Source of the DNA: Pseudoxanthomonas sp. PXM01
Lineage (GTDB): Bacteria > Pseudomonadota > Gammaproteobacteria > Xanthomonadales > Xanthomonadaceae
Length of the DNA stretch: 64,000 nucleotides
Assembly (NCBI RefSeq): GCF_014851815.1
Contig: NZ_JACVAJ010000002.1
Location: 372,001-436,000 of the forward strand
Direction of reading: 5' to 3'
The stretch's first letter is position 1. The number at the start of each line of letters is the position of its first letter. Under the pieces are notes generated by a model. The model did not search any database and was not told where the DNA came from. It saw only the letters and a list, made by a program, of their open reading frames with translations. Positions 17,601 through 23,736 of this stretch are shown here, in pieces. Both the position numbers and the translations under genes were made by a program.

Positions 17601-17676
17601 CCTTGCGTATGGCAGACGAAGTCCCAGGAAAGTGGCATGGTGGAAGCGATTCATGGGGAAGCACCGAAATGACTGA
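14641..17676 (+). CDS. Beta-propeller (Reg_prop) sensor histidine kinase, NarL-system type
   Basis: This 1011-residue membrane sensor has a cleavable-looking signal (residues 1-22), then a large periplasmic region of two-component-regulator propeller repeats (about 35-650, recurring 'G.IWLAT..GL.RFDG' and 'LWIATE'). A Y_Y_Y domain follows near 660-725 ('VRYRLEGFDQDW', 'LPPGKYRFQVMAANLDGVW'), then one transmembrane helix at about 748-770. The HisKA_3 dimerisation domain has His797 in 'ARELHDTLLQG', and the C-terminal ATPase has 'DDGVGI' and 'HFGLVGMRERAERMGG'. It signals to the NarL-type regulator whose start overlaps its last 8 bases. Propeller sensors of this kind often sense glycans; the ligand is unknown. 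ATG 14641 is preferred over TTG 14638. Confidence 0.92.
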   Translation: MRFLKTLVLGALVSLPCPVLAEQAQVLGRYVHQRWLEGTEAPIPVVSMAQGPDGFIWLATGDGLFRFDGVRFERLDAEVPLRNDPPSALLMTRSGDVWISFEASHRFAFYSRGALRLLDGPPAPSRIVGMVEGLDGAIWALTSNYNAEVLRFKDGAWQTFNARQGLPESNASHMIMARDGTLWIAGSEGVAWLEPGAERFAFLRTESSARVSQDPHGKIWISDRTGTYPATMTGEALATPGPKPRFPTGELDIRGGPIFDRHGNLWIATRYQGLKLFPGPGPSGVADDALPETFTGKQGLSSDVTNGLFEDREGNLWVSTEGGLDRLRAATLVRHPALSSPARFGDKLLAGADGAIYIGQASTIFRVPPQGDPAPIIRGIVEPEAMCEAHDGSLWVALRHEVIVWSPDGIRERIERPDRQARHNIAYDCAIDAGGSFWMSAAGGGVHRYRKGRWEQVFEGGRDANFYPTTLTTTPTGSVVFQSGDRLVWVEDTGLSTSRLGFGDSQLKVLTMQQTGKSLYVAGAFGLSRYLGDKVETAWSPDISPGSRINGVVETPAGDLWLAYPRMLVRLSAGELERAFRDRKLPSSTFALGRGDGLTSRPHSHSQRAMVRGGDGRLWIATETGTLWMDPEDIIRDRTIPGVAITALRTEALSFRDPAAVRLPPATPKIEIDYAALSFVDQQRIKVRYRLEGFDQDWVYPGQRRQAFYTNLPPGKYRFQVMAANLDGVWNPAPAALEFEIPKTFYQSGWFLLLCTATVLTILFALHRLRIVQAGNRIRSRLEERNAERERIARELHDTLLQGVMGLILRFQAVANRVSSEAALGKQLDTALAAADAVVVDARNRVRDLRGADEAADLLSTLRRVAAETPFSPPVPVRLLIEGQPRPLHPLVSAETVKIFSEALLNVAHHSRASSAEIAVGFESRQLAIRLRDDGVGIPAQVLKAGRKDGHFGLVGMRERAERMGGALNITSVTGQGTEVTLLIPARLAYGRRSPRKVAWWKRFMGKHRND

Positions 17677-18295
17677 CGTTCCTGCGCGTGTGCTGGTGGT
17701 CGACGACCATCCGGTCCTGCGATCCGGCGTAGCCGCGCTGCTCGAGGACCGGACCGACGTCGTGCTTGTCGGCGAGGCCAGCAACGGGCAGGAGGCGATC
17801 ACCGCATTCCGCACGCTCAGGCCGGACGTCGTCCTGATGGACCTGCAGATGCCGGGAACGAACGGCCTCGACGCCATCCTGGCCATCCGTGCCGAACATC
17901 CGGGCGCCCGCATCATCGTACTGACGACGTATCACGGGGACAGCCAGGCCGTTCGTGCCCTGAAGGCCGGGGCGATGGGGTATCTGCTCAAGAGTGGGCT
18001 GAGGACCGAGCTGGTCGATGCCATCCTGAACGTCCATCGGGGGCAACGCCATGTCCACCGGGATGTGGCCGATGAGATCGCACGCCACATCGGCGAAGAG
18101 ACGCTCAGCGAACGGGAAGTCGCCATTCTCAGGCTCGTTGCCAACGGGAAAGCCAACAAGCAGATTGGTGCCGATCTCGACCTGTCGGAAGCGACGGTGA
18201 AAGGGCATCTGAAGAACATCTTTGCGAAGCTCAATGTTGCCGACAGGACCCATGCCGTGACCATCGCGGCGCGCCGCGGCATCATCGACCTCTGA
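17669..18295 (+). CDS. NarL/FixJ-family response regulator
   Basis: This is a 208-residue regulator. The receiver domain (about 5-120) has the acidic pair 'VVDDH', phospho-acceptor Asp58 ('VVLMDLQMPG'), Thr in 'IVLTTY' and Lys in 'YLLKSG'. The LuxR-type helix-turn-helix (about 145-205) includes 'LSEREVAILRLVANGKANKQIGADLDLS'-like and 'KGHLKNIFAKL' segments. It is translationally coupled to the propeller kinase (8-base overlap), its evident partner. The C-terminal half closely resembles that of the degenerate regulator at 22734, so the two may read related DNA sites. Confidence 0.93.
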   Translation: MTDVPARVLVVDDHPVLRSGVAALLEDRTDVVLVGEASNGQEAITAFRTLRPDVVLMDLQMPGTNGLDAILAIRAEHPGARIIVLTTYHGDSQAVRALKAGAMGYLLKSGLRTELVDAILNVHRGQRHVHRDVADEIARHIGEETLSEREVAILRLVANGKANKQIGADLDLSEATVKGHLKNIFAKLNVADRTHAVTIAARRGIIDL

Positions 18296-18302
18296 TCAGC
18301 GA

Positions 18303-18324
18303 TGCCCCACGCGAGCACGGGGCA
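18303..18324 (+). terminator. Possible terminator after the propeller two-component operon
   Basis: The 6-bp inverted repeat TGCCCC / GGGGCA has a 10-nt loop and begins 7 bases after the response regulator stop. It has no T-run, so this is weak evidence. Confidence 0.35.
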
Positions 18325-18374
18325 CAGCGCAGCGCACCGAAAGCTGGCCCATCACGTCCAGGACGGAGCCCCGA

Positions 18375-18827
18375 TCACGCGGCCACGCTGCCGTCCAGCG
18401 CGGTGGCGGCGTACTGGTTCGGCCTCATTCCCGTCGCGGCCTTGAATGACCTCGAGAAGTGGCTGTGATCGAAGTAGCCGAGCTCCCCGGCCAGTTTCAA
18501 CAGGGAGCCCTCGCCCGCCGCCAGCCGCCGCTCCGCTTCGATGACGCGCCGCCATCGCACATACTGCATGGGGCTCATTCCAATCTCGTCGCGGAATGTC
18601 CGTGCGAAGTGGAACCGGCTCATGCAGGCCACGCCCGCGATCGCCTCAAGGGACAGCGGCTCACGAAAGCGTTCCTCGATGTAGACGATCGCTCTCGCCA
18701 GGCATTTCACTCGTGCACTCCTTCGTCCATGCGGCTTGGCGTCCGACGCAGCGAGACCTCTGGCGGTGCGGAGGGCCGCGCTTGCTCCGACGGCGTGGTT
18801 CGCAGGAATCGTGGAATCGACAGGCAT
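18375..18827 (-). CDS. Short AraC-family regulator
   Basis: This 150-residue protein is almost only the AraC/XylS DNA-binding domain. The two helix-turn-helix units are 'SLEAIAGVACMSRFHFARTFRDEIG' (about 65-90) and 'LLKLAGELGYFDHSHFSRSFKAATG' (about 115-140). The N-terminal 40 residues are too short for an effector-binding domain. GGAG lies 8 bases before the ATG at 18827, which decides the start over an upstream in-frame ATG. It is the last gene of a reverse-strand run of redox genes and may regulate it. Terminal residues 'GMRPNQYAAT' match the AraC signature. Confidence 0.88.
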   Translation of the reverse strand: MPVDSTIPANHAVGASAALRTARGLAASDAKPHGRRSARVKCLARAIVYIEERFREPLSLEAIAGVACMSRFHFARTFRDEIGMSPMQYVRWRRVIEAERRLAAGEGSLLKLAGELGYFDHSHFSRSFKAATGMRPNQYAATALDGSVAA

Positions 18828-18879
18828 TTCGTGAACTCCAGTCTGATGGGGAACCCGCACATCCGTTAGGACGGCCGGA

Positions 18880-19290
18880 TCAGCCCGCGCGGCCCAACCT
18901 CGCCACGCTGCGGATTTCGACCTTCAGGTTCGGGAAAGCCAGGCGTTGCACCTGGACGATCGTGCTCGCGATCGCCATCGAGTGGCTGCCGAATACACGA
19001 GAACCCAGGGCTTTCCTTGCCGAGAAGGCTTCATCCATGTCCGTGGCAAAGATGATCTCGTCCACCAGATCCTCCATGCCGGCGCCGAACCTCGTCAGGA
19101 TGCGTGCGGTATTCGCGTAAGCGGCTTCCATCTGCTGGTGCGTGGTCTCGATCCCTTCGAAGCTGCCGCGCTCGTCGTGTCCGACCTGGCCTGCGATGTA
19201 CAGCGTGCCATCCGCTCGTACGGCCTGTGCATAGCCGTACTCGCTTTCCCAGGCATGCCCGAAACCAAAGACTTCCTTCTCGATTGCCAT
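18880..19290 (-). CDS. RidA family protein
   Basis: This 136-residue protein of the RidA/YjgF/UK114 family hydrolyses reactive enamine/imine intermediates from amino-acid metabolism or, in some subgroups, acts on other substrates. Family features visible are 'AQAVRADGTLYIAGQVGHD', 'TARILTRFGAGMEDLVDEIIFATDM' and the C-terminal 'PNLKVEIRSVAR'. A strong AGGAGG lies about 9 bases upstream of the ATG. The usual C-terminal Arg of the deaminase group is in 'VEIRSVARL', but I cannot confirm the exact catalytic alignment. It lies 18 bases after the NmrA-like gene stop. Confidence 0.9.
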   Translation of the reverse strand: MAIEKEVFGFGHAWESEYGYAQAVRADGTLYIAGQVGHDERGSFEGIETTHQQMEAAYANTARILTRFGAGMEDLVDEIIFATDMDEAFSARKALGSRVFGSHSMAIASTIVQVQRLAFPNLKVEIRSVARLGRAG

Positions 19291-19308
19291 CGCTGAAACC
19301 TCCTGTTG

Positions 19309-20052
19309 TCAATGCACCATTGATCGATCGTACGAAGACTCGCGCTGGAACCAGGCCGCGAGTCCGATGTGCCCACGCCGATGCATGACGGCCGGCACCA
19401 GGGAGCTCTTCCCCACCGATGCGCCGAGCAGCAGGGCGCCCGCCGCTTCGACAACAGTGCGCGTGTCACCGCTGAGGTCCATGAAACGCTGCAGCAGATA
19501 GGACAAGGGTGCGCACTCCGGACCCGCGATTTCCACCGCGGCTCCGTCAGGGTCCTCATCGATCATCGCCGCCAGCAGATAAGCGACGTCGAACGCCGCG
19601 ATGGGTTGGAACAAGGTCTCCGGAACGGTGACGACGCCGCGCGCCGACTGTCGGCGGATCAGATCGGCCATCTGTTCGTAGAGATGGGTGCCGCGCACGA
19701 TCGTGGTGGGAATGTCCGCGTTGCGCAGGTCGAACTCGCGCTGACGCACCCGCCTGACGAGATCGTTGTCGTCGCGTCCCGCGCCCATGCCCGAGAAAGA
19801 GACGCAGTGCCTGATGTCGGCCGCCGCCGGATGCCAGAGCCAGTCGATCAGCCGCTGCCCTTCCAGCCAACCATGGTCCTCGTCATCGAGGGAAAGATCG
19901 ATGACGACCTGCGGTGGTTCGCCATGGCGATCGAAGCGCTCCGCCACGGCTTTCCATCCCCGGCTCACTGCAACCCGGTGCCCGTTCACGGACAGCATGC
20001 CGTGCAGCGGACGGGCGACCGTCGGGTCGGTTGCGATGATCGAGACAAGCAT
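19309..20052 (-). CDS. Divergent NmrA-like/NAD(P)-binding-family protein lacking a normal Rossmann loop
   Basis: This 247-residue protein resembles atypical short-chain dehydrogenases of the NmrA type in its central and C-terminal parts: 'IPTTIVRGTHLYEQM', 'LFQPIAAFDVAYLLAAMI' and 'AAVEIAGPECAPLSYL'. These match the intact paralogue at 21094-21855. The N-terminus 'MLVSIIATDPTVARPLHG' has no GxxGxxG loop, so NAD(P) binding is doubtful. Longer in-frame N-terminal readings look non-coding; ATG 20052 is the best start but its ribosome site is weak. It could be a regulatory or dead paralogue that keeps the fold. Confidence 0.7.
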   Translation of the reverse strand: MLVSIIATDPTVARPLHGMLSVNGHRVAVSRGWKAVAERFDRHGEPPQVVIDLSLDDEDHGWLEGQRLIDWLWHPAAADIRHCVSFSGMGAGRDDNDLVRRVRQREFDLRNADIPTTIVRGTHLYEQMADLIRRQSARGVVTVPETLFQPIAAFDVAYLLAAMIDEDPDGAAVEIAGPECAPLSYLLQRFMDLSGDTRTVVEAAGALLLGASVGKSSLVPAVMHRRGHIGLAAWFQRESSYDRSMVH

Positions 20053-20210
20053 GGCGGCAGCCGCGTCCTGTTTTGCCGAGCCACTGTTGCCGGCCCATGG
20101 GTTACCACAGTCGGATAGGGTCCACGCGGCGCCGGAGGGGATGCCGGCGCCGCGTGGACGGGTCACCGTGCCCAGGGAGGGGGAGAAGCACGGCAGACCC
20201 GAGAGAAAGC

Positions 20211-20600
20211 TCAGTCGGACGACCGTTTCGCGTCGACGGCGAAGCGGCCCGACCCGGTGACCAGCAACAGCAGGCATCCACCGGCAATGCAAAGATTCTT
20301 GTAGAAGTTGACGGTGTCGATGTAGCGCTGCTCACCTTCCGTCAGCCAGAACGGATGACCGATCAGGCCGGCGGCGATGGTGTAGATCGCAAGCAGGCAA
20401 GCCGCCGACCGGGTCCACAGACCGACAACGATGAGTGCGCCGCCCCCCAGTTCGATCACCACGGCCGCCACGGCGGCGAACTGGCTCGCCGGGACGCCGA
20501 GTTGCTGCATGTAGGCGCTCGTCCCGGCGACATCCATCAGCTTGCTCCAGCCGAACACGAGGAAAAGTGTCGCCAGCAGTACCCTCGCCAGCAGAACCAT
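20211..20600 (-). CDS. DoxX family membrane protein
   Basis: This 129-residue DoxX protein has four helices (about 2-20, 45-65, 68-88 and 102-120). Conserved pieces are 'LLATLFLVFGWSKLMDVAGT', 'QLGVPA' and 'HPFWL...YIDTVNFYKNLCIAGGCLLL'. The ATG at 20600 has GGAGG just upstream and begins the first helix; an 18-residue upstream extension is unlikely. DoxX proteins sit in the inner membrane and are linked to redox homeostasis. It lies downstream of the cupin and SDR genes in a run of reverse-strand redox genes. Confidence 0.88.
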   Translation of the reverse strand: MVLLARVLLATLFLVFGWSKLMDVAGTSAYMQQLGVPASQFAAVAAVVIELGGGALIVVGLWTRSAACLLAIYTIAAGLIGHPFWLTEGEQRYIDTVNFYKNLCIAGGCLLLLVTGSGRFAVDAKRSSD

Positions 20601-20655
20601 GTGGTCCTCCGCGCGCCGAGGCGTGCGTGCCAGGCCCATCGATGCGGTGCCCATC

Positions 20656-21075
20656 TCAATGTCCGTGCTTGATGGGCGTGGTCAGCACGGTATCCGTCTT
20701 GTCCACGACGAACACCGCCAGCAGGCTCGCCGGCTCGGTCTTGCTCGCATTCGCACTGACGTCGTGCCTATCGCCGGGGAGTTCGGTGAAGTTCTGACCC
20801 TTGGTGAACGTCCGCACTGGTCCGCCGTTGAGTTGATTCAGCACCGCGCCTTCCAGGACGGTCGCATAGATCAAGGCGGACTTCGCATGGTAGTGCGGCG
20901 CGTTCACACCACCCGGCTCGTATTCAACGAGGATTCCCCGGACCACCTTGTCGGGCAGGCCGGGCACTTCGTGCTCGTACACCTGCGTAACCTTGGTGCC
21001 CTTGTATTCCTGCGCCACAACGGGGGCGACCAAGCCGATGGTCGACAACAACAGCACGGCAAGCATGGTCTTCAT
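20656..21075 (-). CDS. Exported cupin-domain protein
   Basis: The 139-residue protein has a clear signal peptide (residues 1-21, cleavage after 'APVVA') and a single cupin barrel. Metal ligands are visible in 'PHYHAKSALIYATVLEG' (His residues and the cupin motif 1 spacing) and 'LPGDRHDVSANAS' (motif 2 His). Periplasmic cupins of this type accompany DoxX and SDR genes in xanthomonads and burkholderias; the catalytic role is unknown. It lies 18 bases after the SDR gene, so the two are probably co-transcribed. Confidence 0.88.
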   Translation of the reverse strand: MKTMLAVLLLSTIGLVAPVVAQEYKGTKVTQVYEHEVPGLPDKVVRGILVEYEPGGVNAPHYHAKSALIYATVLEGAVLNQLNGGPVRTFTKGQNFTELPGDRHDVSANASKTEPASLLAVFVVDKTDTVLTTPIKHGH

Positions 21076-21093
21076 GGGTTTGTCTCCTTCGTG

Positions 21094-21855
21094 TCAGGCC
21101 GCCAGCCGGCGGCGGATCCAGCTTTCGAAATCGATCTTTCCGAGTCGTGTCTGTCCCAGCGGTACCAGCGAGTCGTCCAGTACTTCACCGCCGAAGTAGC
21201 GTGCTGCCGGGTCGCGCTCGACCGCGCGCGGATCGCCCACGGCCTGCAGGTATCGGCGCACGAAGACGTTGAAAGGCTCTCGCTCCGGACCCGCGATCTC
21301 AACCGTGCCCTGCAGCGGCCCACCCGTCGCCACGTCGGCCAGGGCTGCGGCGACATCGTCTGCTGCAATGGGCTGGAACATACCGCCGGCCAGCCGTACG
21401 ACGCCTTCCACGACACTGCCGTCGGCAATGCCACCCAGGAACTCGAAGAACTGGGTGGACCTCACGATGGTGAAGGGGATGCCGCTGTTCTTCACGACAT
21501 TCTCCTGCGCCACCTTGGCGTTGAAGTATCCGTTCCCGGGCATGCGATCCGAACCCACGATGGACAACAGCACGTGATGCCTGACGCCCGCGTCCGCCTC
21601 CACGCGTGCGATGTTGCGACCGGATTGCTCGAAGAATGCACGCACCGCCTGTTCCTCGAAGGACGGTGCGTTGGAGACGTCGACCACGACCTCGGCACCC
21701 TGCATCGCTTCGGACAGCCCGGCACCGGTCACCGTGTTGACGCCCGTATCCAGGGCGGCGGCCACTGCGTCGTGACCGGCTGCGCGCAGCAGACTCACCA
21801 GCTTCGATCCGATCAGACCGGTACCCCCCACGACCACCACTCGCTTAGCACTCAT
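21094..21855 (-). CDS. NmrA-like SDR family NAD(P)-binding oxidoreductase
   Basis: The 253-residue atypical short-chain dehydrogenase has an intact Rossmann loop 'VVVVGGTGLIGSKL' at 5-18. It continues with 'VVVDVSNAPSFEEQA', 'HHVLLSIVGSDRM', 'AKVAQENVVKNSGIPFTIVRSTQFFEF' and 'FQPIAADDVAAALADVA'. No YxxxK active site is evident, as is usual for NmrA/azoreductase-like members that act as quinone or redox sensors. It is the first gene of the SDR-cupin-DoxX run and has a short divergent neighbour relationship to the AraC gene upstream. It is paralogous to the loop-less protein at 19309-20052. Confidence 0.9.
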   Translation of the reverse strand: MSAKRVVVVGGTGLIGSKLVSLLRAAGHDAVAAALDTGVNTVTGAGLSEAMQGAEVVVDVSNAPSFEEQAVRAFFEQSGRNIARVEADAGVRHHVLLSIVGSDRMPGNGYFNAKVAQENVVKNSGIPFTIVRSTQFFEFLGGIADGSVVEGVVRLAGGMFQPIAADDVAAALADVATGGPLQGTVEIAGPEREPFNVFVRRYLQAVGDPRAVERDPAARYFGGEVLDDSLVPLGQTRLGKIDFESWIRRRLAA

Positions 21856-22007
21856 TTTCTTGTTCCTCGAACTTCAGGTGGGGAGTGCAACTTCAGGCCA
21901 GGCACTCCGATGGATTCGAATCATCGACGGGGCGAACGTCATGTTCTTGAACAATGTTGCCAACCTCGGCATGCCGCCGATGGAGGGTTGTATCGCCTTC
22001 CCACCTC

Positions 22008-22523
22008 TCAGCAAGAGGCCGAGTTGTTTGCATCGCGTGTGGACAGCTCCCCGAACGCACCGAGTTCGTGTGCCGTTACGCGGTCCTGATGCGGAGCGTG
22101 TCGCGCTGCATCCATCCGGGGATGCCTTGCCTGATTGGCAAATCTCTTGGGCGTAGTTCCCGAGACACGCCGGAAGACGTTGCTGAAATGCGCCTGGTCG
22201 CAGAAGCCGAGGTCCGCGGCAAGCGCGGCCAGGTCGAGCCAGGGGTCCTGGCACAGCGCATGCTGTGCTGCCTCGATCCTGCGCCGAGCCACGTACTCCA
22301 CAAAGGTCATGCCCATGGACAACGTGAAGCATCGTGAGAAGTGGTACCGGCTCACGCCCGCCGCATTGGCCACACCCTCAAGCCGCAGCGGGCAGAAGAG
22401 ATGGCCATCGATGTAGGCGTGAGCGCGCGCAAGCGCCCCTTTTCTCAGCCCCCGGGAACTGCTTGGTTCCCTGACGAGGGTGAGGCGCGGTGTCGCGCAG
22501 GCATCATCGGGACGTATCGACAT
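22008..22523 (-). CDS. AraC-family regulator
   Basis: This 171-residue regulator consists of an AraC DNA-binding domain (about 30-130) with 'RLEGVANAAGVSRYHFSRCFTLSMG' and 'LAALAADLGFCDQAHFSNVFRRVSG' as its two helix-turn-helix units. A polar C-terminal extension of about 40 residues follows. There is no effector domain. It lies upstream of, and on the same strand as, the SDR-cupin-DoxX cluster (152-bp gap), so it may be its activator; a second short AraC protein ends the same cluster. The start ATG 22523 has a modest GGGAA site. Confidence 0.88.
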   Translation of the reverse strand: MSIRPDDACATPRLTLVREPSSSRGLRKGALARAHAYIDGHLFCPLRLEGVANAAGVSRYHFSRCFTLSMGMTFVEYVARRRIEAAQHALCQDPWLDLAALAADLGFCDQAHFSNVFRRVSGTTPKRFANQARHPRMDAARHAPHQDRVTAHELGAFGELSTRDANNSASC

Positions 22524-22613
22524 TGGTCATTCCCAGGCCATGGATCGGATGTTGCGATCGGCTGCCTGGTGAGGATGGCTGTACAGGGAGGTTTGTGAAT
22601 CCCCCGATGGCAT

Positions 22614-22646
22614 CGCCCCGGCACTCTCGTTCGGGGTGCTTTTTTC
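22614..22646 (+). terminator. Orphan intrinsic terminator
   Basis: A 7-bp stem (CGCCCCG at 22614-22620 with CGGGGTG at 22632-22638, including one G-T pair) has an 11-nt loop and is followed by CTTTTTTC. It is a good plus-strand intrinsic terminator, yet no plus-strand gene ends upstream; the AraC gene to the left is on the other strand. Confidence 0.6.
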
Positions 22647-22733
22647 TACGCCTTTCGGACTATGGGGAGGTCAGGCTCCCTTGAGTAACCTGCGTCCTTC
22701 CCCGCCGGGGTGCAGGGAGGCAAGGAAAACGCC

Positions 22734-23357
22734 ATGGACGACCCGATCCGGGTATTGGTGATCGTCGACGACGCAATACTTCGCGAGGAGGTCCTGACAG
22801 TACTGTCTCAGCAACAGGACCTGTCCACGGTTGTGGACACATCCGCAGTGACGAACGCCAGCGCCTCTCTCGTCACACGCCAGGCGCACGTGGCGATCGT
22901 CGAATTGAATCGGCTCTGCATGAATGACCATGCGCTGGCGCAAGCGCTGCATCACCAGCTCCCCGGCACCCGCATCATCGCGCTGGCTCCCGATGTCGAC
23001 GGCCCTGAGCCACCCGTGTCTTCCGCGGCCGGTGTTTCGGGATGCGTGCTCGAAGGCCGCTTGGGCCATGATCTTGTCGCCGCCATCCGTTCCGCCAGAC
23101 CGCTCGCCTCCGTAGCCTCACGCGTCAGCGCGGAAGAGAAGACGTCATCGGCCGTCGACGCCAGGCTGACACGCAGGGAGGCCGAGATCCTGCAACTTGT
23201 GGCATCGGGCAATTCCAACAAGGCGATCGCCAACCAGCTCGAGCTGAGCGAGATGACGGTCAAGGCGCACATGCGGAACATCCTTGCCAAGCTGTCGGCA
23301 AGCGACAGGACTCACGCCGTGACCATCGCGATAAAGCTCGGCTTCATCGCCATCTAG
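22734..23357 (+). CDS. LuxR-type regulator with degenerate receiver domain
   Basis: The 207-residue protein is laid out as a NarL-type response regulator. Residues 5-120 retain the acidic pair ('VIVDDA', Asp12-Asp13), but the phospho-acceptor position reads Glu57 ('HVAIVELNR'). The switch Thr is replaced ('IIALAPD') and the conserved Lys is lost ('GCVLEGRLG'). Residues 143-205 are an intact LuxR helix-turn-helix ('LTRREAEILQLVASGNSNKAIANQL', 'KAHMRNILAKL'). It probably works without phosphorylation; a Glu at this site can mimic the active state. Its DNA-binding half resembles that of the regulator at 17669. AAGGA precedes ATG 22734; GTG 22710 is possible. No kinase is adjacent. Confidence 0.85.
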   Translation: MDDPIRVLVIVDDAILREEVLTVLSQQQDLSTVVDTSAVTNASASLVTRQAHVAIVELNRLCMNDHALAQALHHQLPGTRIIALAPDVDGPEPPVSSAAGVSGCVLEGRLGHDLVAAIRSARPLASVASRVSAEEKTSSAVDARLTRREAEILQLVASGNSNKAIANQLELSEMTVKAHMRNILAKLSASDRTHAVTIAIKLGFIAI

Positions 23358-23509
23358 AACAGCCGGTCTGCGGCAAGGAATCCCGCCGTCATCGCCACCA
23401 CCAGCAACGCACCCTGCAGACGCGGCGGTGCCGGCACCGGGATATCCAACCAGCGGCAGGCGACGCCGATGCAGAGCGCCAGTACGATGCCGACCAGGGC
23501 GGTGATCAT
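23354..23509 (-). CDS. XapX-domain membrane protein (short copy)
   Basis: The 51-residue protein has two hydrophobic helices (about 3-17 and 32-48) around 'CRWLDIPVPAPP', the XapX-family signature (TIGR03510, 'xanthopterin...XapX'-type small membrane proteins). The family is of unknown function and is often found beside YcaC-like hydrolases and amidohydrolases. Its start overlaps the longer XapX gene's stop (ATGA), and its stop overlaps the convergent LuxR gene by 4 bases. It is the last gene of a six-gene operon. Confidence 0.85.
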   Translation of the reverse strand: MITALVGIVLALCIGVACRWLDIPVPAPPRLQGALLVVAMTAGFLAADRLF

Positions 23510-23736
23510 GGCGCGTCGCTCCGTGGCGTCCGTCCGGTGGGACCGCCGCAGTCGCGCCGGTGCTGCGCTTCGCGGCGGACGAGCACACGGTCCGCCAGCA
23601 TGTAACCGCTGGTCATCGCGACGACCAGCAGTGCGCCGACCAGCACAGGCGGTGCCGGCACGGGCACGCCGAAAGCGCGGCAGCCGAAACCGATGCCGAA
23701 GCCGAGCAGGAGCCCGGCGACGAATTTCACGTTCAT
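23506..23736 (-). CDS. XapX-domain membrane protein (long copy)
   Basis: The 76-residue paralogue of the following gene has helix 1 at about 4-20, 'CRAFGVPVPAPPVLVGALLVVAMTSGY'-type core and helix 2 at about 33-50. A charged C-terminal tail of about 25 residues is absent from the short copy. It overlaps both neighbours by 4 bases and is therefore translationally coupled to the MFS transporter upstream. The function is unknown. Tandem XapX genes suggest a heteromeric small membrane assembly, which is inference. Confidence 0.85.
   Translation of the reverse strand: MNVKFVAGLLLGFGIGFGCRAFGVPVPAPPVLVGALLVVAMTSGYMLADRVLVRREAQHRRDCGGPTGRTPRSDAP

Noticed and set aside
20542-22089. 515-codon plus-strand frame across the SDR-cupin-DoxX cluster
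   Set aside because: No domain or start signal; the minus-strand proteins it overlaps are clear families.
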